This document shows, one piece after another, positions 35,901-47,244 of a stretch of 64,000 bases of DNA. The translations under genes and the position numbers were made by a program. The notes under the pieces were generated by a model. It worked only from the letters and a program-made list of their open reading frames with translations, searched no databases and was not told the DNA's origin. The stretch spans positions 86,287,969 through 86,351,968 of the forward strand of contig JAKTNV010000005.1 of NCBI GenBank assembly GCA_022747635.1, in the 5' to 3' direction. This DNA comes from Hetaerina americana (taxonomy: Eukaryota; Arthropoda; Insecta; Odonata; Calopterygidae). Position 1 is the stretch's first letter; each line of letters starts with the position of its first letter.

Positions 35901-36160
35901 CCCTTATAGCTTGATGAAAGCTTGCTTGCAGCTTAAAGTAATGTCATTTTATAAGATGGATCATTTTTTTGATTGAAAATTTCATGAGCGACAGGCAAGA
36001 AGCAGTAAATTGTTAAAATTCATAATCCAAATTTCTAAATATGTATATAGGTTTGGAACTATATATGGAACATATTGACTAATTTTCACTACTAACTAAG
36101 CAGTTATAACTATTCAATCTTTTACATATATGTATTTATGCATTCGCAGTTACTCATATT
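29928..36160. other. Presumed intron 6 of the ANKFY1-like gene, CpG-poor
   Basis: About 6 kb of AT-rich, CpG-poor DNA after the exon 6 donor. No ankyrin-encoding exon was recognised on the plus strand. It contains a family C SINE at 33119-33306. Open frames at 32865 and 33439 are AT-driven and lack domains. Confidence 0.6.
33119..33306 (-). repeat. SINE family C, copy 3
   Basis: Shares GTGAAATTCACACATCAGGG, the CCTGTGCCACCTGTGG block, and the CCAGTCAGTAGCCCACTG head segment with 28866-29060. The B box region is decayed. Confidence 0.65.
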
Positions 36161-36162
36161 TA

Positions 36163-36330
36163 ACGCCGGCCTCGATGGCGGCGGGGTAACGTTCTCGCCT
36201 ACCAACCCAAAGGTCGCAGGTTCGATTCCCGCCTCGGTGGATTTCCCTCCATCTAGGACTTGGTTGTATGTGATTGTCTGCAATATAATGTCATATGGAT
36301 CATATGGATCATATGGATGATGGATCAAAT
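36163..36330 (+). repeat. tRNA-derived SINE, family B, copy 2, with a 9-10 bp tandem tail
   Basis: Head GCCGGCCTCGATGGCGGCGG, B box GGTTCGATTCCC, and a body close to copy 1 (GGACTTGGTTGTATGTGATT). It ends in a tail of three to four ATCATATGG-like units (36293-36330) in place of the usual short tail. Confidence 0.85.
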
Positions 36331-36935
36331 TTTTGTTCTTTCAAGATTTTTTATGAAATATTTTCTTTATCCATGTCCTCCCACATGCCAGATGGTATAG
36401 GAAATTAAGACAAAGAGATTTTATTTGCAAAAGTACTGAACATATGTCTGTACTCCTTCTTTTGTTGCTGCATTAAAAATTTAAATGGCCAATGAGTTGC
36501 AGTAGCAGGAACGTGTTTTGGGTAATGTATTGGCCTCTGTAGTTGGTGGTAATCAATAGAATGCATTGACATTGACCTGCTCAAATGAAAGCTGCTTTGG
36601 GACCACCACATTTCATGTCCCATTTGAGGAACAATGGAACATTAATTTAGGACTATTATGTTGTCATGAAGTTGAAGTAATTAGCCTTGAACTTGATCTT
36701 GAAAATTAGTGTTACAATTAATTATTTGAGGGAATTCAAAATGTAGAAGTTTCATCATATGAATAGGTCGACCTTCTTGGAGAAATAAATAAGTGGTTTC
36801 TCGTCCGGCGTCGTCGCATCTCTCAAGAAGCGTAAATCCACGTGAGATTTTTCTCTCAATAGTTATTTTGTATTCGTTAATGGTTCATTTTGACGGAACT
36901 CCACCCCACCGTCAGTGTTCCCACCCTACTGTCGC

Positions 36936-37327
36936 TCACCGTAGGCTCCGGATGTACTTGACTGCGTTGAAGACGATGATGACCGCCATGGCGTCCGTGT
37001 GATGCGCCGCGGCGGCCACCGTCTGCCCCACCACCTCCCCCGCCCTCCGCCCCGCCTCCACCACGCCGCCGCCGCCCCCCGTTCGGCCCTTCCCGCCGCC
37101 TCCCCTCGCTACGGCCGCCGCAGCCGAGTTGCAGAGGTGGCGGGCGCAGTAGCAGTGCTCCGTGGAAGGGGCCTTCACGCCTGCTGGGTTGGCCGAGTCG
37201 CGAGAGCAGCCCACCTCGTAGGCCGCCTCCTCCACCGCCGTCTTCACCGTCCACCCCACGCCCTCCGAGTACGAGTGGTAGTTGTAGCTCTGCGGCGCGC
37301 ACCCCCGACTCTCGCCCCTCACCGTCT
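36936..37327 (-). CDS. Ly6/uPAR (three-finger) protein, last coding exon
   Basis: Acceptor CACGTGCAG is read on the minus strand just before 37327; the stop TGA is at 36938-36936. The exon encodes TVRGESRGCAPQSYNY, then GCSRDSANPAGVKAP, then HCYCARHLCNSA, the terminal C-C-LCN signature of Ly6/uPAR domains. A Gly/Arg/Ala-rich low-complexity linker of about 40 residues follows, then a weakly hydrophobic tail (AMAVIIVFNAVKYI), probably the GPI signal. It joins the exon at 50786-50998 in phase (C + AG = Gln). Together the two exons contain ten cysteines, the full three-finger set. Arthropod members (quiver/sleepless, boudin and relatives) act at the cell surface as partners of channels, receptors or junction proteins; which one this is I cannot tell. 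The opposite-strand and other-frame ORFs here are GC-rich shadows. Confidence 0.82.
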
Positions 37328-39810
37328 CTGCACGTGGAAGGGGAAAAAGAGAAAGATTTAATAGTGGGACATGTCCGATCCCGGCCTCCCACGGAGGATT
37401 TCGCCCACCCGACGACAATCCCTAAGGGCCAAAAGAAAAGGACGAGTTTTCCAATTAGCATTAAGTCGAGTAAAAGAAAAGTAAAATTACAATTTGGGAT
37501 GAATATTCACAATTTTTCCAAAAATTCTATGGTGATACCATGGAGGTGGTCCTCACGGAGGAAGTCGCAAAGCCCGTACATCTTCTAATCCTGTATCGCT
37601 AACTCTGTGTTGTTTACGTTATAGCATCAAAATTCTTCATCATTGTGTCGACACTCCAGGATATGTCTCTCAAAGAAGAATGGAAATAAAAAATAAAGAT
37701 TGCAGGCTTTCGGAGCGGTGTTGACCTCGTTAATTTCCTTGGATAGTTTTAGTTGAACGTATCGATGAAGACTAACATACACGTAATTGAGCTGGACGTT
37801 GATAGGTTGCATCGAAATCAAAAATCTGAAACGACCTGCTTTTCGGAATACACAGATCGTGCGACATCACGCGTACTTTTGTTTGGTAATGCATGAATTC
37901 GGATTTGTTATTCAGTTTGACAATTTGAGGTGGATATTCAATTGGAAAGGGATTTCAACGCGCGGGGGTTCTCCCAGCGTGCTCGTTGGTATATTAGTAT
38001 TGCTGCGATCGGGACAAAATCAGTTGTTTGAACTGAAACGAACCGCCACGCTCCTAGAGAAGGCGTTGTGTATAATTGTATGATTGTTTCACGTTAACAG
38101 TACATAATAGTGCTTCCAATGGACGTCGATCGCGTATTTATCTCGCGGAACTTTAATCTTTCACTGCTATGAAAATATGCATTTAATGTTGTGCGTGCAA
38201 TTATAGTGCGACTCAACATGCGTAGTTGTTTAGGAAGTAGTTATTTCATGCAAATATGAATATGTATTTTGAATATCAAGTATGCGTTGAAATTTCAGGG
38301 TCATTAGATGTGCCGTTGACTAAATAATCAGATGTATGCCATAGTCTAACACGAAGAGGTTCTTTCAATAACCAGTTCAAGTTTTCATTTCGGACCCTAA
38401 TTTTGAATGATTTTCAACAAGCTGTGTAATCGCTAAGGTATTATGGAATGTTTACGTTTTTTAAATCCAATGTGAGGAATAATTTCATGGGACAATTTTG
38501 CTATGAAAAATTCAAAAGATTAGATTTATTACGAATATTTATGATCACCCATGTACGTAAATATTAAGTTTGCTGACTGCATTTAATTTTCCCAAGTAAT
38601 TTCGGAATCACTTGACAAGTTTCCCCTCAGAAATTTCACTCAAGACTCTCGAAAGAATCCTTGAAAACTTGTCGTGGATCTATGTGGGAAGTCTGGATTT
38701 ATAGTAGGCTTTGAAAAAGTCGTAATGGCATCCTTTCACTCTGATAAACCTGAATGTACATGAGTAATAGTCCTCGAGGCGATCGTCCTTATTTATGTTA
38801 TGCTGGTTGAATGAGATTGTTGCGTGATTTTCAATTGACTATTTCAAAGAATTGAAATGTTCATTCACGGAAATGTTTTGACAATGGAGGACATAATTTA
38901 ATTTAAGCTTGGCATAGTTTTGACCCGCTACAAATTTTTAACAATGGTAAGTCGAGTCAATGCTTCCTGTGGTTTTATTCTAATTCCTAAATCATTCTTT
39001 TCGAAGGATCATACAGTGGCATCCAAAACGGCTAATCGGCTCCATTATGGCCGCCTTTCCTTAAAGAAACTCTTTGAAAGCCAAGCGTCAGCAGTGTGTG
39101 ATAAGGCACGGGGTTTTCCTTTTCCATTTATGGATTTAACCTCTCTTCCTTAGAAATCACTCTCTCACTCACTCAAGCGTGAGGGCGAGCGGCCACTTGG
39201 GAGAATGCTCACCAGGGGAGCCGTCTAAGCCTCTCTTGCGCCCCTCCTGTTTCCTACTCGCTTGCTCAAATGAACTGGGTTCCGAGTAACTTGGCGGAAG
39301 CGGTCCGATTAACGCTCGTTTTTAACCTCCGTCATCTATTTTCCGCGAAATAATTGAGATCAGAATGGAAATGCGAAAAACCGAGACTTTCCTTTTCTTT
39401 CGGAGGGCCACATCGGTAAGTTTTCCTCACGTTCCATACGAACAGACCCATGTGCGTGCGGCAAGCCGGTAGGTATGACATCGTCTGGTCGTCGAGAGTA
39501 TCGTTTTCCCCTCGAAAGTCATTTAATTTTTATTCCAATTTAACTCCCGCCTAAGATAACGGAGGAGTAGCATGAGTTTACACCTCATCGTAATGGAATC
39601 CAAGGTCCAGTGGATATGTTGGAACGTATCCGAGTTATTGAGCGGATGAGGAGAGTTAGCACTTTGAAAATTCCGCCGATTTATCAGTTTTACTTGCACC
39701 CGCAGCTTGTAATATAACCGCTTTCCTGAGTACCTCTTTGAAAATACCTATAGAAAAACTATAATCACTACTTCTTTATTCAGTTATTGATAATATTCGT
39801 ATTTCAAGTG
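37328..39810. other. Ly6 intron, 3' part; no gene recognised
   Basis: CpG-containing unique-looking DNA. ATG-initiated short frames ending at GTAAGT-like sites (for example near 39365-39420) are seen but are not supported by protein similarity. No repeat was defined. Confidence 0.4.
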
Positions 39811-39812
39811 TA

Positions 39813-41145
39813 CTACCTTGATCAAAAATTTCCCGGAATTTATTCAGAAAATTAAAAATACAAGTTTATTCATCTAAATCTATATTGTCCCCTTCAAAGT
39901 AATCCCCATCGACTGCAACACACTTATGCCAGCGCTTGATCCAATCCTCGAAACATTTTTTATATTCGGTTTTCGGTATGTCCATCAGTGCTTCCTGCCA
40001 TTTTTCCATTACTTCCTCTCGGCTGCTAAAACGCGTTCCCCGTAATGGTTTTTTAACTCGATTGAACAGAAAGAAGTCACAGGGAGCCAAATCAGGTGAA
40101 TTCGGTGGCTGTTGGATGGTATTTGTTGCATTTTTCGTCAAAAAATTACGAATAATGATAGCACTGTGCGACGGTGCGTTATCATGGTGCAAAATCCACG
40201 AGTTTTCTGCCCACATTTCTGGTCTCTTTCGGCGAATTGCTTCACGCAAACGTCTCATAACGCCCAAATAATACTCTTTGTTTACTGTCTGGCCTTCTGG
40301 CAAAAATTCATGATGCACTACACCGTTGTAATCCATGAAAACCGTCAGCATTGCCTTCTTTTTTGACTGAAAACGACGTGGTTTTTTTGGTCTCGGCTCA
40401 TTTGGTGAACGCCATTCACTTGCCTGATGTCTGGATTGCGTGTCGTACTCATAAACCCACGTCTCGTCTCCAGTAATGATCCTTTTGATGAATGTGGGAT
40501 CGGATTCAGCCTCGCAAATCATGTCTTTTGCGACGTCAACACGGTCTCTTTTTTGCATGAAATTGAGGTCTTTCGGCACCAACTTTGCTGCTACACGACG
40601 GAAACCCAAATCATTAACCACAATGTCTTGGGCGGATCCATAGGCAATGTTCAAGTCCTCCGCTATTTCTCTGATGGTTAATTTGCGGTTATTGACCAAC
40701 ATTTCTTTTACTTTATCAATTTTTTCACCGACTTTCGATGTCGATGGTCTGCCACTGCGTTCATCATCTTCGATTGACTCACGACCACTTCTGAACCGCT
40801 CGTGCCACTGGTAAACGACCGTTTTTTTTTAGAGAATCGTTGCCGAAACACTTTTCCAACATTTCCAACGTCCGTGCGCCACTAAATCCGTTTTTTACGC
40901 AAAATTTAATACAAGTTCGTTGTTGCAAATTTAAATCCATTTCTGCAATTGTAAAAAATCGCCAACACACACAGAGATAGATGTACTCTTGGCTACGTAA
41001 CTTTTGCAAATGTCAAGTTATGACACTAAGATTTAAAGGGAATATCAACAACAGATGTACCAATTTAACAAAAAAAACAGAACTCAAATCGGAACGATGG
41101 GAGCGCCACACGGTGGTTATTCCGGGAACTTTTTGATCAAGGTAG
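39813..41145 (-). mobile_element. Near-intact mariner transposon (1.33 kb)
   Basis: TA on both sides (39811-39812, 41146-41147). The terminal inverted repeats are about 27 bp with one mismatch, starting CTACCTTGATCAAAAA. The minus strand carries a transposase that is complete except for one frameshift. Length and TIRs are those of an intact mariner. It lies inside the Ly6 intron and is co-oriented with the host gene. Confidence 0.95.
39866..40940 (-). pseudogene. Mariner transposase (DD34D), disrupted by a single-base frameshift
   Basis: Starts at ATG 40940 (MDLNLQQRTCIKF). The N-terminal HTH frame runs to a homopolymer at 40822-40830. Nine A residues on the minus strand place the following codons in the wrong frame; eight would restore continuity into ERSGRPS and the downstream 278-codon frame. 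That frame has GDETWVYEYD (first Asp), HHDNAPSH (second) and SPDLAPCDFFLF (third). I count 34 residues between the last two, the mariner DD34D spacing. It ends DGDYFEGDNIDLDE. The transposase catalyses cut-and-paste at TA. The frameshift could be a true mutation or a sequencing error in the homopolymer. Confidence 0.93.
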
Positions 41146-41147
41146 TA

Positions 41148-42120
41148 TATTACCATTATTTATTGCAATTTGAAGTTAATATTTTTTAATTAATCTCGTA
41201 ATTCTGAATCATTCGAACCTTACATGTGAACGTTTGGTGTTATATTATTTTTATCGTCCATAAAAACATTTTGTTTTACAGGTAGATTTAACCAAATTGC
41301 AAAATCGTCATGTCTAATAGATATATTTTGTAGTAACATATTGGAGATATTCAATGCTTTGAAAGATATTAAGCTTGTAAATATTTTCGGAAAATGGTCG
41401 TTATTTATTTTTTTACATGCAATTATTACACTTATGAACGAGTACTTACATTCCTACTCTCGTATGAAATTTATCGAATTTTCATTTAACCTCATAATGC
41501 CGTTAGAACGAAGATTTTAATGGAATACCATTTTCGTGAAACTGTAATTAATTTGAGGAGATCAACGTTTGCCATCTTTGTGCCAAATAATAATTGGTTA
41601 TTCAATATAATCTCTTTGTACACCCATGGCTACAGACTTTTACATGGCATTCTACACGTCATCGCTAGGGTGTGTGGCAAGGGGTGACACACACACCAGG
41701 CATGCTGTATCAAAAGTGAAGTTTAAAAAAATTAGTTTAAATATAATGTAAAATAATTCATATATTGTAGATCATGGCAACTAAAGGCGCATGCACTTCA
41801 GTAGACAGTCGAGGTATAATTCTTTCCGCATACAGGAAGAGCTGTTAGTAACCAGGACAATAACTAAGGTAGATGGGATAGTGCCTACACACTAAGCGAC
41901 TTAGAATGAAAAAAGAAAAATACTTATTCCCGTGTAGCGCGGTCAGATACAGTTATTCTGATCCTTCAACGTTCGTGGGACAATTGACATCTTAAATCTG
42001 TCGGTTCCACTCTCAAATCTCTCCAATTTTATTCGCACGATCTCTCCTACTGTTAATAATAAATTTTTTACATCTCTATAAAGCCCAGCTTCCAATTCAC
42101 GCAAGAGATTTATTTTGTAA
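41148..42120. other. Ly6 intron, AT-rich, nothing recognised
   Basis: No gene, tail or TIR seen. Confidence 0.4.
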
Positions 42121-42159
42121 TTTAACATTCTTTGTTTGCATGTGTGTCTATGTGGGTGT

Positions 42160-42170
42160 GTATGTATATA

Positions 42171-42244
<74 letters not shown>

Positions 42245-42256
42245 GTGTGTGTGTGT
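42160..42256. repeat. (TA)n microsatellite flanked by TG tracts
   Basis: About 34 TA units at 42174-42242, followed by GTGTGTGTGTGT. Long open frames across it (repeated YI codons) are artefacts of the repeat. Confidence 0.97.
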
Positions 42257-42259
42257 ACT

Positions 42260-43345
42260 TTTGTATTGCAGAACCGATTTCTCTTGTACAAAAAATGGAA
42301 ATGTAAAAATAGATTTCCCCAAAATTCACTGTTTTAGGCCTAACTTAGTGGAACTGAATGTGTGACACACTGAAAAGAATACTTGGTGCATAACACACAA
42401 ATTATTTAAATACAAATCAGCGGGCAAATATCTTCGCCGATCAATGCATCATCAATGAGCATGCCTGTGCATTTTCTAGAACAACGAGCTAGGAAATTAT
42501 CAACCAATATACAGCCAATGGACCTCGTCCCATCCTTCTGACGCTTCCATCATAAACATCGTTCCTTTACACTCCTCTCCTCCTAATTTCCCTTCTCCCT
42601 TTCACCTACCTTCTTTCTCCCATTCTTATTCTCTACTCCCCTCTTAGATTATCTGCTGTAAATGTTTCATGATTTTATGATTCCTCCAGAGGATGTCATT
42701 AAGGGTGCGACTGGATGTATGTCTGTTAATATTCATTAATTTAGTTTGTGTGCATGTGAATATGTACAGAGTCTTCTTCGAAATGTGTAGCAACCCTTCT
42801 TGTTTAAACCTGCGTCCAAATCGGTTTTATCCCTGAACTCATGAGCGGTGGAGATCGCCCGAAATGCGAGAGAGCTACGTAGCATGGATATCTTTCTTAT
42901 CGGAGATGCATTGCGAAAAGACAGGATGCTAATACTATTTTCTGCAAGAGATATCCTGATGTGTGATTTCTTTTGTTTTCATTTTGCGGGAAACGCAAGC
43001 GTTGGTTCTACTTGTCGGATCATGCCGGTGCCTTCTCTTATTTCGCGATTTTCATCCCACCAACCCCCCGCGATTTCACCCACGCGCGACCGCTCGCTGT
43101 TTTTATTTCGCCCGCAGGATTCGTCATATCTCCTTATGATAGCGTGCTCTGGGGTGGAAGTCGCGGGCGATCCGAAATGCTGGTCGTCGAGGTCGACCGC
43201 TGAAAGATCACTGAACCGTAACATTATCTTTCCGAAAGAATTGCTCTGCTGCCCGAATTATCCGGAGAGCGATATTTTATATTTGTTAAAGAAAAAAACA
43301 TTTATTCTCACAAAGTGCGAAAAAACTTTCATGGTGGTCTGTATT
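42260..43345. other. Ly6 intron, no gene recognised
   Basis: A 166-codon frame at 42848-43348 is open but lacks domain, signal or conserved spacing, and overlaps open frames on the other strand. 42520-42640 is pyrimidine-rich. Confidence 0.35.
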
Positions 43346-43348
43346 TAG

Positions 43349-43416
43349 TAATCAGATATATGTGTGTGTGTGTGTGTATTTCTATGCATGTATAGATATA
43401 TGCATATATAGATATA

Positions 43417-43473
<57 letters not shown>
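43349..43473. repeat. Compound GT / ATGCATATATAG / TA microsatellite
   Basis: GT run at 43360-43377, then ATGCATATATAG-like units, then a (TA)n run to about 43460 and a final GT run. It abuts the 5' truncation point of the LINE that follows. Confidence 0.95.
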
Positions 43474-43474
<1 letters not shown>

Positions 43475-43476
43475 AA

Positions 43477-43905
43477 CTTTGATATGGAGCATAGCTATGT
43501 ACGGCGCGGAAACGTGGTCATTGAAGCAGGAGGATAGACGTAGACTGGAGGCTTTTGAAATGTGGGTGTGGAGAAGAATGGAGAAGGTGAAATGGACAGA
43601 GAAGAAAACAAACGAGGAAGTACTTGGTTTGGTGGGCGAAGAGAGGGGTGGATGAAGGGGGTATTGACCGGCAGCGGGATGTTGAAGACTGTAATTGAGG
43701 GGAGAATGTTAGGCAAACGAGGAAAGGGAAGGAACAGGATAGGGATGTTGGACGGGATGAAGGGAGGAAGAAAGTACTCAGAGATGAAGAGGGACCTGAT
43801 GTAAAGTAGGATGTTGTGTTTTGCTAGGGGTCACAAATTATTTAATTAGTAATTATGTCCATCCAAAAACCTACCTTAACCGGTAGATTACCTAATAATA
43901 ATAAT
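43477..43905 (+). mobile_element. 5'-truncated LINE family L, copy 3
   Basis: Encodes FEMWVWRRMEKVKWTEKKTN, then a 35-base deletion relative to 51508, then LTGSGMLKTVIEGRMLGKRG and KYSEMKRDLM before the stop. The 3' UTR ends CCTACCTTAACCGGTAGATT and an AAT tail. Close in sequence to the copy at 51508, so relatively young. Confidence 0.85.
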
Positions 43906-43989
43906 ATATATATATGCTAATTTTTAATATATATATTTATATATATACACAAATAAATAGATACATATATAGATGCATATATGGTATAA

Positions 43990-44062
<73 letters not shown>
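43906..44062. repeat. (TA)n microsatellite downstream of the LINE tail
   Basis: Pure TA from about 43996 to 44061, preceded by degenerate TA/TATAC. Reading frames with repeated YI codons here are artefacts. Confidence 0.95.
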
Positions 44063-44067
<5 letters not shown>

Positions 44068-45175
44068 TTTTTTGATGCCACGCCCTGAATCAGAATTTCA
44101 CCTACATTTGGTACCTCACGTTCAACCGTTTTAATGGAGAGGTTTGTTTTTCTCTTAGCCATGTTTTTTTGTCCGTTGCGACGATATTAATGTTTGGGAA
44201 TAACTCCTTGACGTTCGCAAACACTTGTCTTTATCCACCCACAGGGAAACTTAAGTGCACCGTGAAGAGTTAGAGAAACGTTCGCCATCCAGCATTTCTG
44301 TGAAATCTGTTCTTGTTTATCGCAAATAAATTTCCAGTTTATTCTCAGTAATTGGTGTTGCTGGGAGTGTTGCTACAACCTCAGGTCTAGTGTTGGGTCA
44401 GTTGAGTGGGACAAGTTTGGGAAGAATTATGAAGTGGAAAACAAGAGTGTCGGAGGGTTTTAGACTAAATTTTTCTGTGCGAAAGAGAATATCGTACGAA
44501 GAGGTCGAATAAGAGCAAGGTTTTTTGAGAAAGGAAAAGCGAAATCGGATTCATATCTCACGCCGAGGGTAATATTGGAAAGCTCACACCTCCCCCGATT
44601 TATCGGCATATGAGACCAGCCGGACGAGATAATGATCCAGTGGTGATAAATTTTCTACATCCCTTTTATAGTTTCAGCGATTCGTGATCACAGAATAGAG
44701 AAAAAAATGTGAGGGCCAAACGGTTAAGTCATGACAGGGAGACCTTGGCCTTTTGCGAACTTTCTAATTTCACGCAGTTGATAATTGAGTGCCGGTGTCC
44801 TTTGGTCCATCGACTCCCTGGGTGGCCCTGAATTCACGCGAGATACATGCAGTGTGGAATGCGCCCAGTTGCCGGGACAATGTCAGCGTCCCACTTGACG
44901 GAGATCCGACGAAACCCTTTGGGATGCAAATATCCCGCCACCCACGGTAGCCGGACATTAATTGAGTTGGCCTCTTCAACCGGCCCATCATTGTATCCAG
45001 GACGATTCCCGGAAACTTAGGAGTATGAATTAACAGGATTCAAATGAGTGCGCGTCCGGTCCTCAACGATACCATCGGAAGATATAAGATCAAATTTAAC
45101 AACAGACCGATTAAGACACCGCGAAAAAAAATAAGGCAAAAGGGAATAAAGGTAATACTAGCCATTATAAAAAAA
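44063..45175. other. Ly6 intron, no gene recognised
   Basis: A 73-codon minus frame at 44770-44991 sits in a more GC-rich patch but has no recognisable domain. The rest is AT-rich. Confidence 0.35.
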
Positions 45176-45176
45176 C

Positions 45177-45402
45177 ACATGAACATGAAGTAAGATTTGG
45201 TGCTTTCCCGGCGTATCTGCTTGATGAAGTTCTCTCGGGTCTTCCACCGGGTCATGGCTTCCATGTTGTCCGACGTTTCGATGTCCGACTCGTGCATCGT
45301 CTTCAGGGATGAAGACGATGCACGAGTCGGACATCGAAACGTCGGACAACATGGAACCCATGACCCGGTGGAAGACCCGATAGAACTTCATCAAACATGA
45401 AC
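45177..45402. mobile_element. Second self-complementary retroelement insertion with direct repeats
   Basis: Inverted arms 45224-45307 and 45309-45393 meet at CTTCAGGGATGAAGACG. ACATGAAC flanks it at 45177-45184 and 45395-45402. The minus-oriented unit extends past the palindrome to about 45185 (CCCGGCGTAT block), as at 11441. It shares GAAGTTCTCTCGGGT, CACCGGGTCA, GACGTTTCGA and CATCGTCTTCAGGG with the insertion at 11428, but differs between those blocks, while its own two arms match each other almost perfectly. Confidence 0.78.
45270..45307 (-). ncRNA. Hammerhead-like core in the second foldback insertion
   Basis: Minus strand: CTGAAGA, extra C, stem GATG/CATC, then GAAACGTC. Compared with 11516-11553 the third stem pair changes from U-G to U-A, so pairing is kept while sequence changes. 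Stem III would be ACGT against itself. Confidence 0.35.
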
Positions 45403-47224
45403 TTGAATTAATGACAGTAAAATTAATATGTACCTAACAAATAATAATGTGATTGTAAAGAAGTGGGGAAAATTATGTCCAAAGGTGGGTAGAGAAACAG
45501 ACCCACGTGCGTTTGTAGAAAAAAAATTAGAATGGAAGCCTTTGAGTACTTGGTTAGTATTTTAGATGTGATGAAAAAATCAGAATGGCTATGCGAAAAG
45601 CTGATGTGGAAAATAAACGACTTACCATATTAGCAACTTTCGAAACGCCAACCGAATGCCACAGTTCGCCGAAGGCAACTTCCATTATTATGTTGAAACA
45701 ATGAGCTTAAACTTTGGTGTTGCCAGATTGATTTGAAAATGAATAAATTCAAATTAAAGGATATTTAAATTGGATTCGAGCGATTGTGCAAGTTTATATT
45801 CAATTATTACTATTAATATGATTACTAATGGTTTAAACATTGTGTACATTCATTTATAAAGCATACGAGTAAAATCGAGTACAAGCATTTATCGTAATCA
45901 CTATTTTAAATCATATTGACAAGCTGAGAAAAGTTTTCACTAAAATTCCTCTCTCTGACTTCCCTGCATTTTAAGTGCGTTATATTTGCGTTTCATTAGC
46001 TCAGGCCTATAATATATGAAATTGTATTAAAAGTATTTTTGAACCGACTTTTACGTATGGGAATAAGTGCAATTTTTCTGCGTTTTCGACTAACACGTTC
46101 GCGAACCAACTTCCTTATCTGTGGAAGACAAGATCCCCATCGTGCAACACTAATACAGGCTGTACTAGACTTTGGGAAATTATCGGTAAAATATAATCCT
46201 GTCAAGTTAAATGTATTATATTAAAAACGTTAAGTTAAACGGATCTGAAAAATCAGTCTCAGTTAACTCAGAATTAACCTTTTTGCGTGGTCACTATGTT
46301 AATTGAAGAATAATATTTTCTACTTCGGTCAAGGCACGTGTAAAAAAAATTGTATTTCTCAAAGAATAAATTAATGATTAAAGAATATGATGAATATTTG
46401 CATTTCCATAAATAACGTACAAGCATTCTTAATTTCTCTCTTTTTGCCTCGCGTTGGTACTACACCTTAAATTATTCTCATGAGCATCCCCTTTTGTCGG
46501 AAGAATTAACGCTTGAAGTGAAAAGTTTTAGGTTTTTTTCCTAACAAACTAAGTGCTTCACGTTAACAAGTCAAAAGAAAGCTTAATTAACGAGTTACGA
46601 AATTCCAAGAATCAACTTTGTAACTCAGCCTGCTAACGTTTAACGCGTTGCTACCAGAGTCTGGCTATTGCATAACAGGAATAAAATTCCCGGAACGGAA
46701 TCTTGTGTCGGCAGGGGCCGGCCATGCCATCCCCCGCGAGCGGTTCCACGTCTAAGCGGGAAGCGGCCATGAATCTGTCGCCACGTGGTCGGCGACCGCT
46801 ATTGCAATAATGATGAAAATATGTTGGGAGATTTCATTTCCACTCGTCATCGTCGGTTTTCTCATCTCCCAGGATTTCCTTCCCTCCGTTCCACCCCCTT
46901 ACCTGCCTCTAGATGCCCCTCTACTACGGGGTGACCATTTGACGATGTCCACGAGGCACTAGAGGCATCATCCATCGGCGATAGCTTAGAACATACGCGT
47001 GTGTCTGACGAGTAATCTCTATCGGTAATAGTCCTACCCCGCCGATTCGGGAGAGGAAGTACCGTTACGTCGCCGGAGTTTATTTTCGAGTATGTTGTAT
47101 GTATAGTCGTGAATTTGCATAAAATATCACGTAAAACTTCAAGCATTTGAGAAATCCAATGTGATTCAAATTATATTAACATTTAATCGGATTATCATTA
47201 AGGGACTATATTAGGAAATTGCAA
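45403..47224. other. Ly6 intron, mostly unrecognised
   Basis: 46690-46800 is GC-rich without coding features. The open minus-strand frame 46862-47146 ends near a consensus donor (CAGGTAAGG at about 46899-46907) but has a poor acceptor and no similarity that I know; see findings. Confidence 0.35.
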
Positions 47225-47244
47225 GTATTTATAAACTTTGTTGG

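Noticed and set aside
36877..37461. 194-codon Gly/Arg-rich minus frame and 120-codon plus frame over the Ly6 last exon
   Set aside because: They are other-frame and opposite-strand shadows. Only the frame with ordered cysteines, a matching acceptor phase and the CYCARHLCN motif is supported.
42122..42365. Long open frames of repeated Tyr-Ile or Cys-Val codons (also at 43917-44162, 49115-49324, 50138-50471)
   Set aside because: They are translations of TA/TG/CA microsatellites, which contain no stop codons in some frames.
42848..43348. 166-codon plus-strand frame
   Set aside because: No recognisable motif, overlaps an open minus frame, and lies in the Ly6 intron between microsatellites.
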